64,000 nucleotides of DNA from Halorussus limi (GTDB lineage: Archaea > Halobacteriota > Halobacteria > Halobacteriales > Haladaptataceae). How positions within the stretch are numbered: position 1 is the first letter of the stretch; each line of letters opens with the position of its first letter. The notes beneath the pieces are model-generated. The model was not told where the DNA came from. It worked only from the letters and a program-made list of their open reading frames with translations, and searched no databases. Of this stretch, positions 26,484-35,313 are shown one piece after another. Location: the NCBI RefSeq assembly GCF_023238205.1, contig NZ_CP096659.1, positions 3,241,626 through 3,305,625 on the forward strand. The letters run 5' to 3'. Position numbers and translations under genes: made by a program.

Positions 26484-26786
26484 ATGAAACGCAGACAACT
26501 CCTCAAAGGCGTCGGAGCGAGCGGAGTAGCGAGTCTGGCCGTCGGTAGCGCCGCGGCCCGACGACCGAACAGCCGAGTGACCGACGACGACCTCGACGTT
26601 CTCCGCGTGGTTCGGGACGGCGACGTCGTCCGGACGTTCGAAGACCCCTCGGTCGAGGACTTAGACCGCATCCACGAGCAGGTCGAGGACGACGACCGAC
26701 TCGTCAACCAGGACGACTGCTGTATCGCGAAGTGTGAGTCCGACTGCTGTGCCCACCGGTGTTGTCTCACCGGCGGCACTTGTTAG
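26484..26786 (+). CDS. Tat-exported small peptide with eight-cysteine tail (2)
   Basis: A 100-residue relative of the product at 24196. It starts MKRRQLLKG with a Tat-type signal to about residue 26 (GSAAA), then an acidic region, and ends with QDDCCIAKCESDCCAHRCC plus LTGGTC: again eight cysteines and one histidine, but with different spacing. The conserved number of Cys and the shared signal suggest common function with variable specificity. It sits 84 bp after the MaoC stop, in the same direction, with its own promoter. Confidence 0.7.
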   Translation: MKRRQLLKGVGASGVASLAVGSAAARRPNSRVTDDDLDVLRVVRDGDVVRTFEDPSVEDLDRIHEQVEDDDRLVNQDDCCIAKCESDCCAHRCCLTGGTC

Positions 26787-26856
26787 ACCTCGGAGCGCGT
26801 CCGCGGTCTCGCCGACCGCAAATCACGTTTTTCGGTGCCCCGAGGAGAGCGCGACC

Positions 26857-27234
26857 CTACGCGAGAACCATCGCGTACAGCGCGAGGTTGACTAAAACCG
26901 CCCCGGTCCACGGCACCGCCAGTCCCGCGGGCACGAGCAGGCCGTGCTTGTCGGGGAGGAGTCGCCGACACCCGACCCCGACGCCGACCGCGAACAGTTT
27001 CAGACCCACCATCGCCGCGAAACCGAATCGCTCTATCGCGGTCCGAGCCACCGGGTTCGACTCGGTGAGGCCCATTTGGAGGCCGTAGTAGGTCGTGAGC
27101 AGGTCGCCGACCAGCGCGACGCCGACGAGTATCCAGAGCGTCCGCTCCCACCCGTCGACTCGGGCCAGCGGAGCGGTCAGGCGTCGCGGACCCTCGCGGG
27201 CGGACGTCGGCCAGTGAAGTCGGTCCGAACTCAT
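26857..27234 (-). CDS. DUF5658-like membrane protein
   Basis: A 125-residue protein with about four hydrophobic segments in residues 32-125 (WILVGVALVGDLLTTYYGLQ, then two more pairs). The motif GDLLTTYYGLxxGLxExNPVAR is typical of a small haloarchaeal/bacterial DUF5658 membrane family. Start at ATG 27234 was preferred over one 29 codons earlier. Function unknown. Confidence 0.75.
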   Translation of the reverse strand: MSSDRLHWPTSAREGPRRLTAPLARVDGWERTLWILVGVALVGDLLTTYYGLQMGLTESNPVARTAIERFGFAAMVGLKLFAVGVGVGCRRLLPDKHGLLVPAGLAVPWTGAVLVNLALYAMVLA

Positions 27235-27567
27235 GATGAAATCCGGCGCTGAGTGCGCCTCGTCACGAGCGAACGAACGACGCACCGGCCAATTGTTATA
27301 CGGCTCCTTAGCTACTGACACGCCGGATTAACCCGTCGTGCGACTCGACGACGCACGGAGCGGCGGAGCGTCGAGACGCGACTTCTCAGCCCTCGAAACC
27401 GGCGAAACGCGATGTTACGAAGTCGGTACGTCGCGACAGCGGCCCGCTACCTCGGCGGCGTTGGCGCTCGGCGGTCGGTGGACGGAGTTTACGGACGTGG
27501 TTCCAGACGGAATCCGGGCGAGAAGTAGACGCGGCGGTGAGGCGCGAAGCGACGGTTCGTCGGCCGA
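27235..27567. other. Intergenic stretch, no gene seen
   Basis: About 330 bases between two minus-strand genes. Short open frames here lack haloarchaeal codon bias consistency and known protein features. An AT-rich pocket at about 27290-27310 (CCAATTGTTATACGGCTCC) could be the promoter of the DUF5658-like gene. I see no RNA gene or repeat. Confidence 0.5.
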
Positions 27568-29349
27568 CTACAGAATCGTGCCGTGCTTCTTGTCCGGCAG
27601 GTCCTTCTCGACGCCCTCGTAGAATTCGAACCGGTTCTCCAGTTCGGTCCGGAGGGTACTCGGCGGGACGATTTCGTCCACCACGACTTCGCTCGCCATG
27701 CGGTGGATGTCGATGTCCTCGCGGTACTCCTCGCGGAGTTCCTGCTCCATCTGTGCGCGCTCCTCCTCGTCGTCGATTTCGGAGAGTTTACGGGCGTACA
27801 CCGCGTTGATAGCTGCCTCCGGCCCCATTATCGCGATTTCGCCCGAGGGGAGTCCGATGATGCTCTCGGGGTCGTAGGCCGGGCCGCCCATCGCGTAGAT
27901 GCCGGCGCCGTAGGCCTTCCGGACGACGACGGTTTGCTTGGGCACCGTGGCCGACGAGGTGGCGTAGATGAACTTCTTGCCCTTCTCGAGGATGGCGTCC
28001 TCTTCGACCTGCGACCCGGCCATGAATCCGGGCGTGTCACACAGGTAGAGCAGGGGAATCTCGTAGGCGTCGCAGGTCCAGATGAACTCCGCGGCCTTCT
28101 CGGCGGCGTCGGGGAAGATGGCCCCCGCGCGGTGGGCCGGTTGGTTGGCGACGATGCCGACCGGCCGACCGTCGATGCGGGCGAACGCGGTGATTATCTC
28201 CTCGCCGTACTCGGGCTTGAGTTCGAAGTAGGAGTCCTCGTCCACGACTCGGTCGATGACGTCGGTCATGTCGTAGCCCTTGTTCGGTTCTTGGGGGACC
28301 ACCGAGTCGATTCCCTCCGGGGACTTGACGGGGGGCTTGCCCTCGGTCCGCGGGGGTTTCTCGTCGGCGCTGTCTGGCAGATAGGAGACGAGGTCTGCGA
28401 CCAGTTGCCGGGCGTGTTCCTCGTCGTCGGCAACGAGGTCGGCGCTCCCCGACTTCTTGGCGTGAACGTCGGGGCCGCCCAGTTCTTCGAGTTCGATGTC
28501 CTCGCCCGTGACCATCTTGACCATCCGCGGCGAGGCGATGGCCATCGCGGACATGTCCCGGACCATGATGGTGAAGTCGGCGAAGACGGGGGTGTAGGCC
28601 GCTCCGGCGATGCAGGGACCGTAGAGGACACAGATTTGCGGGACGGCACCCGAGAGCATCGAGTGGTTGTAGTAGTACTTCCCGATGCCCTCGCGGTTGG
28701 CGAAGAAGCCGGTCTGCTGGTCGATGCGGCCGCCCGAGGAGTCCATCAGGTACAGGACCGGTTTCCCGTTCTTGAGCGCGCGCTGTTGCATCCGGAGGAA
28801 CTTCTCGACGCCCTTCTCGGCCATCGACCCGGCCTTGACGGTGAAGTCGTTCGCCATGAAGTGCAACTCGCGGCCCTCGAACTCGGCCGCGCCGGTCAGC
28901 AGGCCGTCGCCCGGCAGTCGGTCGCCGTTCTCCTCCGCGTCCACCTCCGGGCTATCGGGGTGCCACGCGTCGAAGTTGGCGAACTTCCCGTCCTCGAACA
29001 GCAGGCCGTCCTCCCCGAACCAGAGGTCGAGTCGGTCGCGGACGAACAGTTTGCCCTGCTCTTCGAGGCGCTGTTTGTACTTCTCGGGACCGCCCAACTC
29101 GATGTCCTCGATTTCGTCCCAGAGCGCCGCCTCGCGCTCGGTCGGCCCGAGGTCGTCGGACTCGGCGATGGCCTCGGCGGTCGCCTCGGCCGCCGGTCCC
29201 GGGGCCCCGGCGGGCGCCTCGCGGACCACCGCGGGCGCGTCGGCGTCGCCCACGAACACTTCCACTTCGTCGCGAACGTGTTGGGCGAGCGCCTCCGCGA
29301 TGGCGGAGGCCTCCTCGTCGGTCGCACCGTCGCTGACGCGGACTCTCAT
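27568..29349 (-). CDS. Acyl-CoA carboxylase carboxyltransferase subunit (beta) with N-terminal extension
   Basis: A 593-residue carboxyltransferase of the propionyl/acetyl/methylcrotonyl-CoA carboxylase type, which transfers carboxyl from biotin to an acyl-CoA. The core starts near residue 75 and shows the two crotonase-like halves, e.g. LYLMDSSGGRIDQQ, GPCIAGAAYTPVF and KAYGAGIYAMGGPAYDP. The first 50 residues (MRVRVSDGATDEEASAIAEAL) resemble small epsilon/PccX-type accessory subunits, so this may be a natural fusion; that is inference. The biotin-carboxylase partner is not in the window. Confidence 0.9.
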   Translation of the reverse strand: MRVRVSDGATDEEASAIAEALAQHVRDEVEVFVGDADAPAVVREAPAGAPGPAAEATAEAIAESDDLGPTEREAALWDEIEDIELGGPEKYKQRLEEQGKLFVRDRLDLWFGEDGLLFEDGKFANFDAWHPDSPEVDAEENGDRLPGDGLLTGAAEFEGRELHFMANDFTVKAGSMAEKGVEKFLRMQQRALKNGKPVLYLMDSSGGRIDQQTGFFANREGIGKYYYNHSMLSGAVPQICVLYGPCIAGAAYTPVFADFTIMVRDMSAMAIASPRMVKMVTGEDIELEELGGPDVHAKKSGSADLVADDEEHARQLVADLVSYLPDSADEKPPRTEGKPPVKSPEGIDSVVPQEPNKGYDMTDVIDRVVDEDSYFELKPEYGEEIITAFARIDGRPVGIVANQPAHRAGAIFPDAAEKAAEFIWTCDAYEIPLLYLCDTPGFMAGSQVEEDAILEKGKKFIYATSSATVPKQTVVVRKAYGAGIYAMGGPAYDPESIIGLPSGEIAIMGPEAAINAVYARKLSEIDDEEERAQMEQELREEYREDIDIHRMASEVVVDEIVPPSTLRTELENRFEFYEGVEKDLPDKKHGTIL

Positions 29350-29436
29350 ACGGTTGAATCCGGCCAGCGATTTCAAACAGTTTTCCCTTTCGATTCGCCG
29401 GAATCTTGCCGCGGTCCGCCGCCGACCCGACGCTGC

Positions 29437-30312
29437 TCACCCGAACGCGATGAGCGAGATGCCGACGATAGCGACCGCCCCGGCGGCGAGTCGGAGCGCG
29501 AAGCGGTCCTCGCCCAACAGCAGACCGCCGAGGACGACGGCGACGATGGCCTGCGTGTTCAGAATCGGCGAGACGACGCTCGCCGGGAGGACTGCGAACG
29601 CCCGTGTCATGGTGTGGGTCGCCACCGCGACGACCGCGCCAAGCGCGACGAACTTCGGCACGGCCGGGGCGAACTCGTCGGGCCACCGGCGGGCCGCGAC
29701 CGGCAGGAGGACGGCCCCGACCCCGCCGGTGTAGACGAGGACCCACACGTCCGCGCGGATGCCCACGCCCTGCAACAGAACGCGAGTCCCCACGTCCACC
29801 CCGCCGTAGAGCGCGGCGCTCCCGAGCGCGAGTTGCGCGGGGCGGTGGGTCGCCGCGCGGCGAATCGGCGCGAGCGGGCCGGTGCGCTGGTAGTTGGCGA
29901 GGTAGACCGCGAGCGTGGCGAACCCGACGCCGACGACTTGGGGGAGAGTGAGACGCTCGCCGACGAGCAGGACCTCCAGCGGGAGCGTGAACACCGGGAC
30001 GAGTTTCCCGAGCGGTGCGACGTAGGACACGTCTCCGGCCGAGAGCGCGTAGAGGAGCGCGAGGTACGCCGCGGCGCTGGCGACCAGCACGAGGGCGACC
30101 AGCGCGAGCGCCGGGAGGGTCAACTCGCCGAACGCGGGACCGTCGGCGGGCGCGAACAGGACGACCGGGAGGTACCACGCGACCCCGGCCGCGTTGGCCG
30201 CGACGATGACGACCGCGGGCGAGAACTCCGAGAAGTACCGCTTGAGGCCGAAGAGGTAGCCGCCCCAGAGGAGCGCCGAGACCGTCGCGTACCAGATGCC
30301 GGAACCTACCAC
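29437..30312 (-). CDS. EamA/DMT-family transporter
   Basis: A 291-residue membrane protein with about ten helices and the two tandem EamA halves (WGGYLFGLKRYFSEFSP near the start; SPILNTQAIVAVVLGGLLLGE near the end). It is predicted to export or import a small metabolite such as an amino acid or nucleotide sugar. GTG 30312 (VVGSGIWYATVSALLWG) was chosen because it falls just before the first helix; the frame is open further up. Substrate unknown. Confidence 0.85.
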   Translation of the reverse strand: MVGSGIWYATVSALLWGGYLFGLKRYFSEFSPAVVIVAANAAGVAWYLPVVLFAPADGPAFGELTLPALALVALVLVASAAAYLALLYALSAGDVSYVAPLGKLVPVFTLPLEVLLVGERLTLPQVVGVGFATLAVYLANYQRTGPLAPIRRAATHRPAQLALGSAALYGGVDVGTRVLLQGVGIRADVWVLVYTGGVGAVLLPVAARRWPDEFAPAVPKFVALGAVVAVATHTMTRAFAVLPASVVSPILNTQAIVAVVLGGLLLGEDRFALRLAAGAVAIVGISLIAFG

Positions 30313-30537
30313 GGCGCACCGTTCTCGGTCGCCGGGCAAGAAACGTCCGGCCGAGGCAAGCGTGTCGGGAGTTCGTAGGCGGGATTCGCGGACAGAGATT
30401 CGTTGGCGAGAGTTCGTAGGCAGGAGTTCGAAACGAGTCAAGACACCAATGGGTAATTACCACCTGAGACGAATTTTAGATTGTGCGACCGTTTTCTGCT
30501 GACGTATAACTATCTAATCCCCGATACATAAGCGAGT

Positions 30538-31563
30538 GTGCAACGACGAAAGCTAATCGCGGCCCTCGGTGCCGGACTGTTCGCCGGGTGTACCGGTTCC
30601 GAATCGACGACTCCGACCACGGACGGGACGTCCGCGACCCCGACGACGGCGGCCGAGGAGGCCGGAACGGACGCGACGACCGGAAGCGAATCCGCGACCG
30701 AGACCGACTCGGCGAGCGCGAAGGCGATACGGGTCGGCGAACGAGTGGACGACGAGCAGATGAGCATGGTGGTCCGCGGCGTGGAGAAGACCGAGCAGCT
30801 CGGCGAGTTCTCGAAGGCGTCGAGCGGGAACACGTTCGTCGTGGTGCGTCTCGCGGTCAAGAACACGACGACGGACGCTTATCTCGATTTCAGCGGCTTC
30901 CTCCAGACCCGACTGAAAGACGGGTCGGACTACACCTACGACCAGACCATCACCGCGAGCGGTCGGACCTTCACCGGCGGGCAACTCGTCCCCGGCGAGG
31001 TCGCTCGCGGCGACCTCGTCTACGAGGTTCCGAAGGACGCCTCGGGGCTGACCCTCCAGTTCGACTTCCAAGCGGTCTCGTTCCTGACGCTGGACCGAGT
31101 GAGCGTGGACCTCGAATCGGCGGCGAGTTCGGCCGACGACCTGAAGCAGAATCTACAGGTCGACGTACACAGCGAAGGCGACGCCGTCAGCAACGGCGGC
31201 GTCGAGGTGATGGTCAACGGCGTGGAGTTCACCGAACAACTCGGCGACCTCACCTCGGCCGGGGAGGGCAAGGAGTTCGCCGTGGTCGACATCGCCACGA
31301 CGAACGGGACGGGGAAGGCCCAGAACATCTCGACGGCGCTCCAGATGCTCGCCAAGGACGGCCGGGGTCGAACCTACCCGATGAGCGTCGGCGCGGCCGC
31401 GTCGCTCGACCGGTCGTACGACCAGACCTCGGCGCTGGCCGACGGCGAGACCCGACGCGGGAAGGTCGCCTACGAGGTCCCGAAAGGTGTCAGTCCGCTC
31501 TACTGGGCTTTCGAGTTCTCGCTCTGGACGAACGGCGACAAGACGTTCTGGAAGTTGCGGTAG
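30538..31563 (+). CDS. DUF4352-type surface lipoprotein, two tandem domains
   Basis: A 341-residue protein starting at GTG 30538, with a lipobox (GLFAGC) and a Thr/Ser/Glu-rich linker. Two tandem Ig-like DUF4352 (telomeric-repeat-factor-like) domains follow, each with a VEKTEQLGEF / VEFTEQLGDL strand, a FVVVRLAVKN / FAVVDIATTN strand and a YEVPKxxxxL end strand. Such domains are extracellular binding modules. TATA-like TATAACTATC at 30505 supports the start. Confidence 0.82.
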   Translation: MQRRKLIAALGAGLFAGCTGSESTTPTTDGTSATPTTAAEEAGTDATTGSESATETDSASAKAIRVGERVDDEQMSMVVRGVEKTEQLGEFSKASSGNTFVVVRLAVKNTTTDAYLDFSGFLQTRLKDGSDYTYDQTITASGRTFTGGQLVPGEVARGDLVYEVPKDASGLTLQFDFQAVSFLTLDRVSVDLESAASSADDLKQNLQVDVHSEGDAVSNGGVEVMVNGVEFTEQLGDLTSAGEGKEFAVVDIATTNGTGKAQNISTALQMLAKDGRGRTYPMSVGAAASLDRSYDQTSALADGETRRGKVAYEVPKGVSPLYWAFEFSLWTNGDKTFWKLR

Positions 31564-31617
31564 TCGGCGTCTCCTCGGGCCGGTACGCTTTCCGGCGTCC
31601 GGGGCGACGAGACGGAC

Positions 31618-32721
31618 ATGGACCTCGACGCTCACTTCGAGGAGTTCGCGGCCCGCGACTGGCAGACCGCCGAGGAGGGGACGGTCCGGGTGGCGTTGGT
31701 CGGTCTCGGCGAGTTCGCGCGCGACCACGTCCTGCCCGCGGTGGCGGGCGACGCGGGCGGCCCGACCGACCGCACGTCCTTCTGCGAAGTCACGGCGCTG
31801 GTCAGCGGGTCGCCCGAGAAAGCCGAGTCGGTCGCCGACGAGTACGGCGTGGAGACCGTCCTCGACTACGACGAGTTCGAGGCGGGCGAGGGCGTAGACG
31901 CCTTCGACGCCGTCTACGTCGCAGGGCCGAACGCGCTCCACCTCGACTACGCCCGGACCGCGGCCGACCACGGCAAGCACGTCCTCTGCGAGAAACCCAT
32001 CGAGGCGAGCGCCGACCGCGCCCGGGAGATGGTCCGGGCCTGCGAGGACGCGGGCGTGACGCTGATGGTCGGCTACCGGCCGCAGGTCGAACCCGCGACG
32101 CGCCGGCTTCGGGGCCTGATTCGGGACGGCGCGCTCGGCGACCCGGTGGCGTTCCACGGCTGGTTCACCGGCCACATCCTCGAACAGGGCGGTCCCGACC
32201 AGTGGCGACTCGACCCGGACCTCGCGGGCGGCGGCGCGCTGATGGACGTGGGCGTCTACCCGCTCAACGCGGTCCGGTTCCTGTTCGGGTCGGACCCGGT
32301 CGCGGCGCAGGCGACGACCAGCACGCCCGACGCCGAGTTCGAGGGCGTGGACGAACACGTCGCCTTCCAGTTGGAGTTCCCGGAGGGCGAGACCGCCTCC
32401 TGCACCGCCAGTTACCGCGCGCAGGACGACGACCGCCTCCGCGTCGTCGGCACCGAGGGGCAGGCCGCGCTGAACCCGGCGTTCAACTCCGAAATCAATC
32501 CGACGCTGACGCTCGAAGTCGGCGACGAGCGCGTCGAGTACACCGGGCCGTACGTCAACGAGGTCGCCGAGGAGTTCGACTACTTCGCCCACTGCGTCCT
32601 CACCGATACCCGGCCGGAACCCGACGGCCGCGACAGCGTGGCCGACATGGAAGCGGTCGAGGCCATCTACGAGTCGGCAGAGACAGGGCGACAGGTCGAA
32701 GTCGGCGAGACGGAGAGTTGA
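31618..32721 (+). CDS. gfo6: Gfo/Idh/MocA oxidoreductase, xylose-dehydrogenase-like
   Basis: A 367-residue NAD(P) enzyme. The Rossmann motif GLGEFARDH is near residue 30 and EKPIEA (about 123-128) is the conserved dinucleotide/substrate signature of the family. The N-terminus MDLDAHFEEFAARDWQTAEE closely resembles haloarchaeal D-xylose 1-dehydrogenase (gfo6) by memory. It would oxidise D-xylose or another aldose to its lactone. No other pentose-degradation genes are adjacent, so the substrate should be tested. Confidence 0.85.
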   Translation: MDLDAHFEEFAARDWQTAEEGTVRVALVGLGEFARDHVLPAVAGDAGGPTDRTSFCEVTALVSGSPEKAESVADEYGVETVLDYDEFEAGEGVDAFDAVYVAGPNALHLDYARTAADHGKHVLCEKPIEASADRAREMVRACEDAGVTLMVGYRPQVEPATRRLRGLIRDGALGDPVAFHGWFTGHILEQGGPDQWRLDPDLAGGGALMDVGVYPLNAVRFLFGSDPVAAQATTSTPDAEFEGVDEHVAFQLEFPEGETASCTASYRAQDDDRLRVVGTEGQAALNPAFNSEINPTLTLEVGDERVEYTGPYVNEVAEEFDYFAHCVLTDTRPEPDGRDSVADMEAVEAIYESAETGRQVEVGETES

Positions 32722-32828
32722 CGCACGGCAGGTACTCGACGCCCGGCGGACAATCGGTGGCGCGTCAGGACGAAAGACAGCTTCTCGTGTCTCAAAAGCT
32801 GGTATATATTTCTGAAACGTGACTACAG

Positions 32829-33284
32829 TTAGTTGTCGGAACGCTCGGACCCGTGCCAGACAACCGACCAGTCGGCCGGACTCGGGAGGCCGCACCCCGT
32901 CAGCGCGACGAGCGCGACGGTCCCGAGGTGGTCGCCGGCCGCGACCGGGTTCGGCAGGACGCCCGCCGCGACCAGCGCGAACGGCAGGGCCAGCGCGAGC
33001 GGAAGGACTGCGGCCCCGCGGACCACCCACTCGGGCGTCGTCCGCGGGAGGTGGGTAATCTCGACGCGGACGAGACCGCCGGTCAGCGCGGTCTGGAGCG
33101 TGGTCCACGCGGTGTGCCGACGCGCGTCGGCCGCCGACTCGTCCGACGGGAGGAGGCGGACCGCGTACTCGGCGTCGGTGAACGAGAGCGGGACGACGTG
33201 GAGGAGTTCGTGGACGCAGACGCCGACCGCGAGGGTGGCGAGCAGGACGACTCCGACCGAAAGCAAGTGGAGGGGACTGTGCAT
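32829..33284 (-). CDS. DUF3267-like membrane protein with HExxH motif
   Basis: A 151-residue protein with about four membrane segments. Residues 25-29 form HELLH, the zinc-binding motif of M50-like/DUF3267 putative metallopeptidases. No clear downstream third zinc ligand (such as NPDG) is visible, so activity is uncertain. It stands alone between an intergenic region and the fructose-bisphosphatase gene. Confidence 0.65.
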   Translation of the reverse strand: MHSPLHLLSVGVVLLATLAVGVCVHELLHVVPLSFTDAEYAVRLLPSDESAADARRHTAWTTLQTALTGGLVRVEITHLPRTTPEWVVRGAAVLPLALALPFALVAAGVLPNPVAAGDHLGTVALVALTGCGLPSPADWSVVWHGSERSDN

Positions 33285-33427
33285 CCGGCCGACGGTGTTC
33301 AGCGCGGGGACTCAACTGTTTCGGAATCCGCGAGACTCCGCAGTCCCGACTCGAACCCACCCGTACCGTCGGGAAAACGTACACGTTCCGAGAAACGGCC
33401 GACCGAAAAATCGCCGCGACCGACGGC

Positions 33428-34375
33428 TCAGAATCCGGCTTCCAGTCGCTCGATGAGTTCCTCGTTGCCGACGTAGACCGGCGTGCGCTGGTGGAGTTCC
33501 GCCACGTCGGCGTCCAGTAGCGAGGTTTCGCCGTTCGAGGACGCGCCGCCCGCCGACTCCACGATGTACGCGATGGGGTTGCCCTCGAACTGGAGGCGCA
33601 ACTTGCCCTCGGGTCGCGACCGGAGTTCCGGGTAGGCGAAGACGCCGCCGTAGGTCACGACCTGATTCACGTCGCCTATCATCGCCCCGCCGTAGCGGAG
33701 TTTGAGTTCGTCCTCGATTTCTCGGGCGTAGTCGGCGAACCGGTCGGTCCAGTCGGGCACGCGCCCGCCGAACCCGTAGACCGTCGGGTCCTCGGGCAAG
33801 GTCACGTCCTCGCGGACCGCGCGCCGGCGGACCTCGCCGTCCTCTCGCGCCTCCGCTGTCTGCTCGCGGCTATCGCCGCTCGAACGGTCCGAGGCGCTTC
33901 GCGCCTCGCTCTCTATCACGTACTCCGTGACCTCGCCGTCGCGGGCGGCCACCATCGTCGTGATGGGACCGTAGAGGACGTACGCCGCGGCCACGAGGTC
34001 CCGGCCCGACGCCGGGAGTTCGGCGTCGTAGACCCCGAGGATGGTCCCCATCGAGTTGTTCGACCGGAGGTTCGACGACCCGTCGAGAGGGTCGACGGCG
34101 ACGGCGTACTCCCCGTCGCCCGCGTCCACGACTTCGTCGCGCTCCTCGCTGGCGAACTGGCCGACGCCCTCGATGGCGGTCAGACGCTCGGCGAGCAACT
34201 CGTCGGCCCACACGTCGGCCGCCAGTTGGGTCTCGCCGGAGGCGTTCTCGCCGCCGGTCTTCGTGCGTCGCCCCGCGAGTCCGCCCCGGATTTCCGGGGC
34301 CGACCGGGCGACGACCGCGAGGGCCTCACCGATAGCGTCGTCGGTCTCCGCGGTCGGCGATTCGGGGCCGCTCAT
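33428..34375 (-). CDS. fbp: Class I fructose-1,6-bisphosphatase
   Basis: A 315-residue FBPase-fold phosphatase that converts fructose 1,6-bisphosphate to fructose 6-phosphate in gluconeogenesis. The metal/catalytic motif VDPLDGSSNL lies near residue 93 and the second metal site is reflected in GGVFAYPE. An unusually charged insert (about residues 152-190, with REQTAEAREDG) interrupts the fold. Its ATG overlaps the aldolase stop by four bases, so the two gluconeogenic genes form an operon transcribed aldolase first. Confidence 0.92.
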   Translation of the reverse strand: MSGPESPTAETDDAIGEALAVVARSAPEIRGGLAGRRTKTGGENASGETQLAADVWADELLAERLTAIEGVGQFASEERDEVVDAGDGEYAVAVDPLDGSSNLRSNNSMGTILGVYDAELPASGRDLVAAAYVLYGPITTMVAARDGEVTEYVIESEARSASDRSSGDSREQTAEAREDGEVRRRAVREDVTLPEDPTVYGFGGRVPDWTDRFADYAREIEDELKLRYGGAMIGDVNQVVTYGGVFAYPELRSRPEGKLRLQFEGNPIAYIVESAGGASSNGETSLLDADVAELHQRTPVYVGNEELIERLEAGF

Positions 34376-35166
34376 TCGTCGAGCGCTTCGTCGGCGGTGG
34401 CGTCCTCGAAGATGACTCGTTCGAGCGCGTCGAGGATTCGCTCGGGGTCGTCGCGCTGCCAGACGTTGCGGCCGACCGCGAGACCCGAGCCACCGGCGTC
34501 CATCACGGCCTCGACGCTGGAGAGGAACTCGTAGTCGCTGACCTTCGACCCGCCTGACATCACGACCGGCATGTCGCCCGCGGACTGGACCGCCCACTCC
34601 ATCGACTCCCGCGTGCCGGGGTACTTGACCTTCGCCATGTCCGCGCCGATTTCGAGCGCGATGCGGGTCGCGTAGGCGATGACGCTCTCCTTGGTGTCGT
34701 TCTTGAGTCCCTGTCCGCGCGGGTACGACCACATGACGACCGGCAGGTCGTACTCGCTGTGGGCCTCCTCCTGCACCTGTCGGAAGTCCTCGTACATCTC
34801 CGTCTCGTGGTTCGACCCGGAGTAGACGGTGTAGCCGACCGCGTCCGCGCCGATTTCGGCGGCGTACTCGACCGTCCAGTTCTGGGGCGAGTAGGGTTCG
34901 CCCGTCCAGAGGTTGCTGGTGCCGTTGAGTTTCGCCAGCAGATTGACCGAGTCGTCGTAGGAGGGGTAGTACGTCTCGGCGACCCCCTTCTGAACCGCCA
35001 GCGACGTGACCGCGTCGTGGGTGCCGATGTCGAAAATCTGCTCGGGGTCGAGCGTCTCCGGCACCGAACTGAAGTCCGCGGAGGGACCGTGTTCGAGACC
35101 GTGGTCGTATGCGAGGATGAGCGCCTTGCCGTCGCGCGTTACCGGGGAGTCTTCGAGTGGTATCAT
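34372..35166 (-). CDS. Class I fructose-bisphosphate aldolase (archaeal DhnA type)
   Basis: A 264-residue Schiff-base aldolase. It begins MIPLEDSPVTRDGKALILAY followed by DHGLEHGP, the archaeal class I signature, and contains MAKVKYPG with the likely Schiff-base lysine (about 183-190) and SGGSKV. It condenses DHAP and glyceraldehyde 3-phosphate. It is immediately upstream of the bisphosphatase with a four-base overlap, coupling the two steps that make fructose 6-phosphate. ATG 35166 follows a weak start-like ATG 27 bases further up. Confidence 0.93.
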   Translation of the reverse strand: MIPLEDSPVTRDGKALILAYDHGLEHGPSADFSSVPETLDPEQIFDIGTHDAVTSLAVQKGVAETYYPSYDDSVNLLAKLNGTSNLWTGEPYSPQNWTVEYAAEIGADAVGYTVYSGSNHETEMYEDFRQVQEEAHSEYDLPVVMWSYPRGQGLKNDTKESVIAYATRIALEIGADMAKVKYPGTRESMEWAVQSAGDMPVVMSGGSKVSDYEFLSSVEAVMDAGGSGLAVGRNVWQRDDPERILDALERVIFEDATADEALDE

Positions 35167-35291
35167 CCGTTTCAATCTCCGGTAACATCGCATAAGAGTC
35201 TAATGGTCGGGTGCGTCGCCTGCCACTCTGTCGCAGAGAGAGGTACCGGGCGCGAGAAGCGCCGTGAGCGCCGTTCCCCCACCAGAGTTAC

Positions 35292-35309
35292 TTACTACTC
35301 AGATAGTAA
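35292..35309. repeat. Inverted repeat TTACTA-6-TAGTAA
   Basis: A perfect 6-bp inverted repeat with a CTCAGA spacer, 5 bases beyond the stop of the helix-hairpin-helix gene and with an A-run beside it. On the minus strand it could terminate that gene. Confidence 0.3.
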
Positions 35310-35313
35310 AAAC

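Noticed and set aside
27338-27622. Open frame in the 27.2-27.6 kb intergenic region
   Set aside because: Serine/Arg-rich, no start context or motif; treated as intergenic.
27583-30378. 931-codon plus-strand frame over the acyl-CoA carboxylase and transporter
   Set aside because: Its sequence is the antisense of two genes with clear family motifs; it lacks a coherent domain pattern.
30588-32822. 744-codon plus-strand frame with Arg/Gly/Pro-rich product
   Set aside because: Shadow of the lipoprotein and the Gfo/Idh gene in another frame; amino acid composition is that of antisense/off-frame haloarchaeal DNA.
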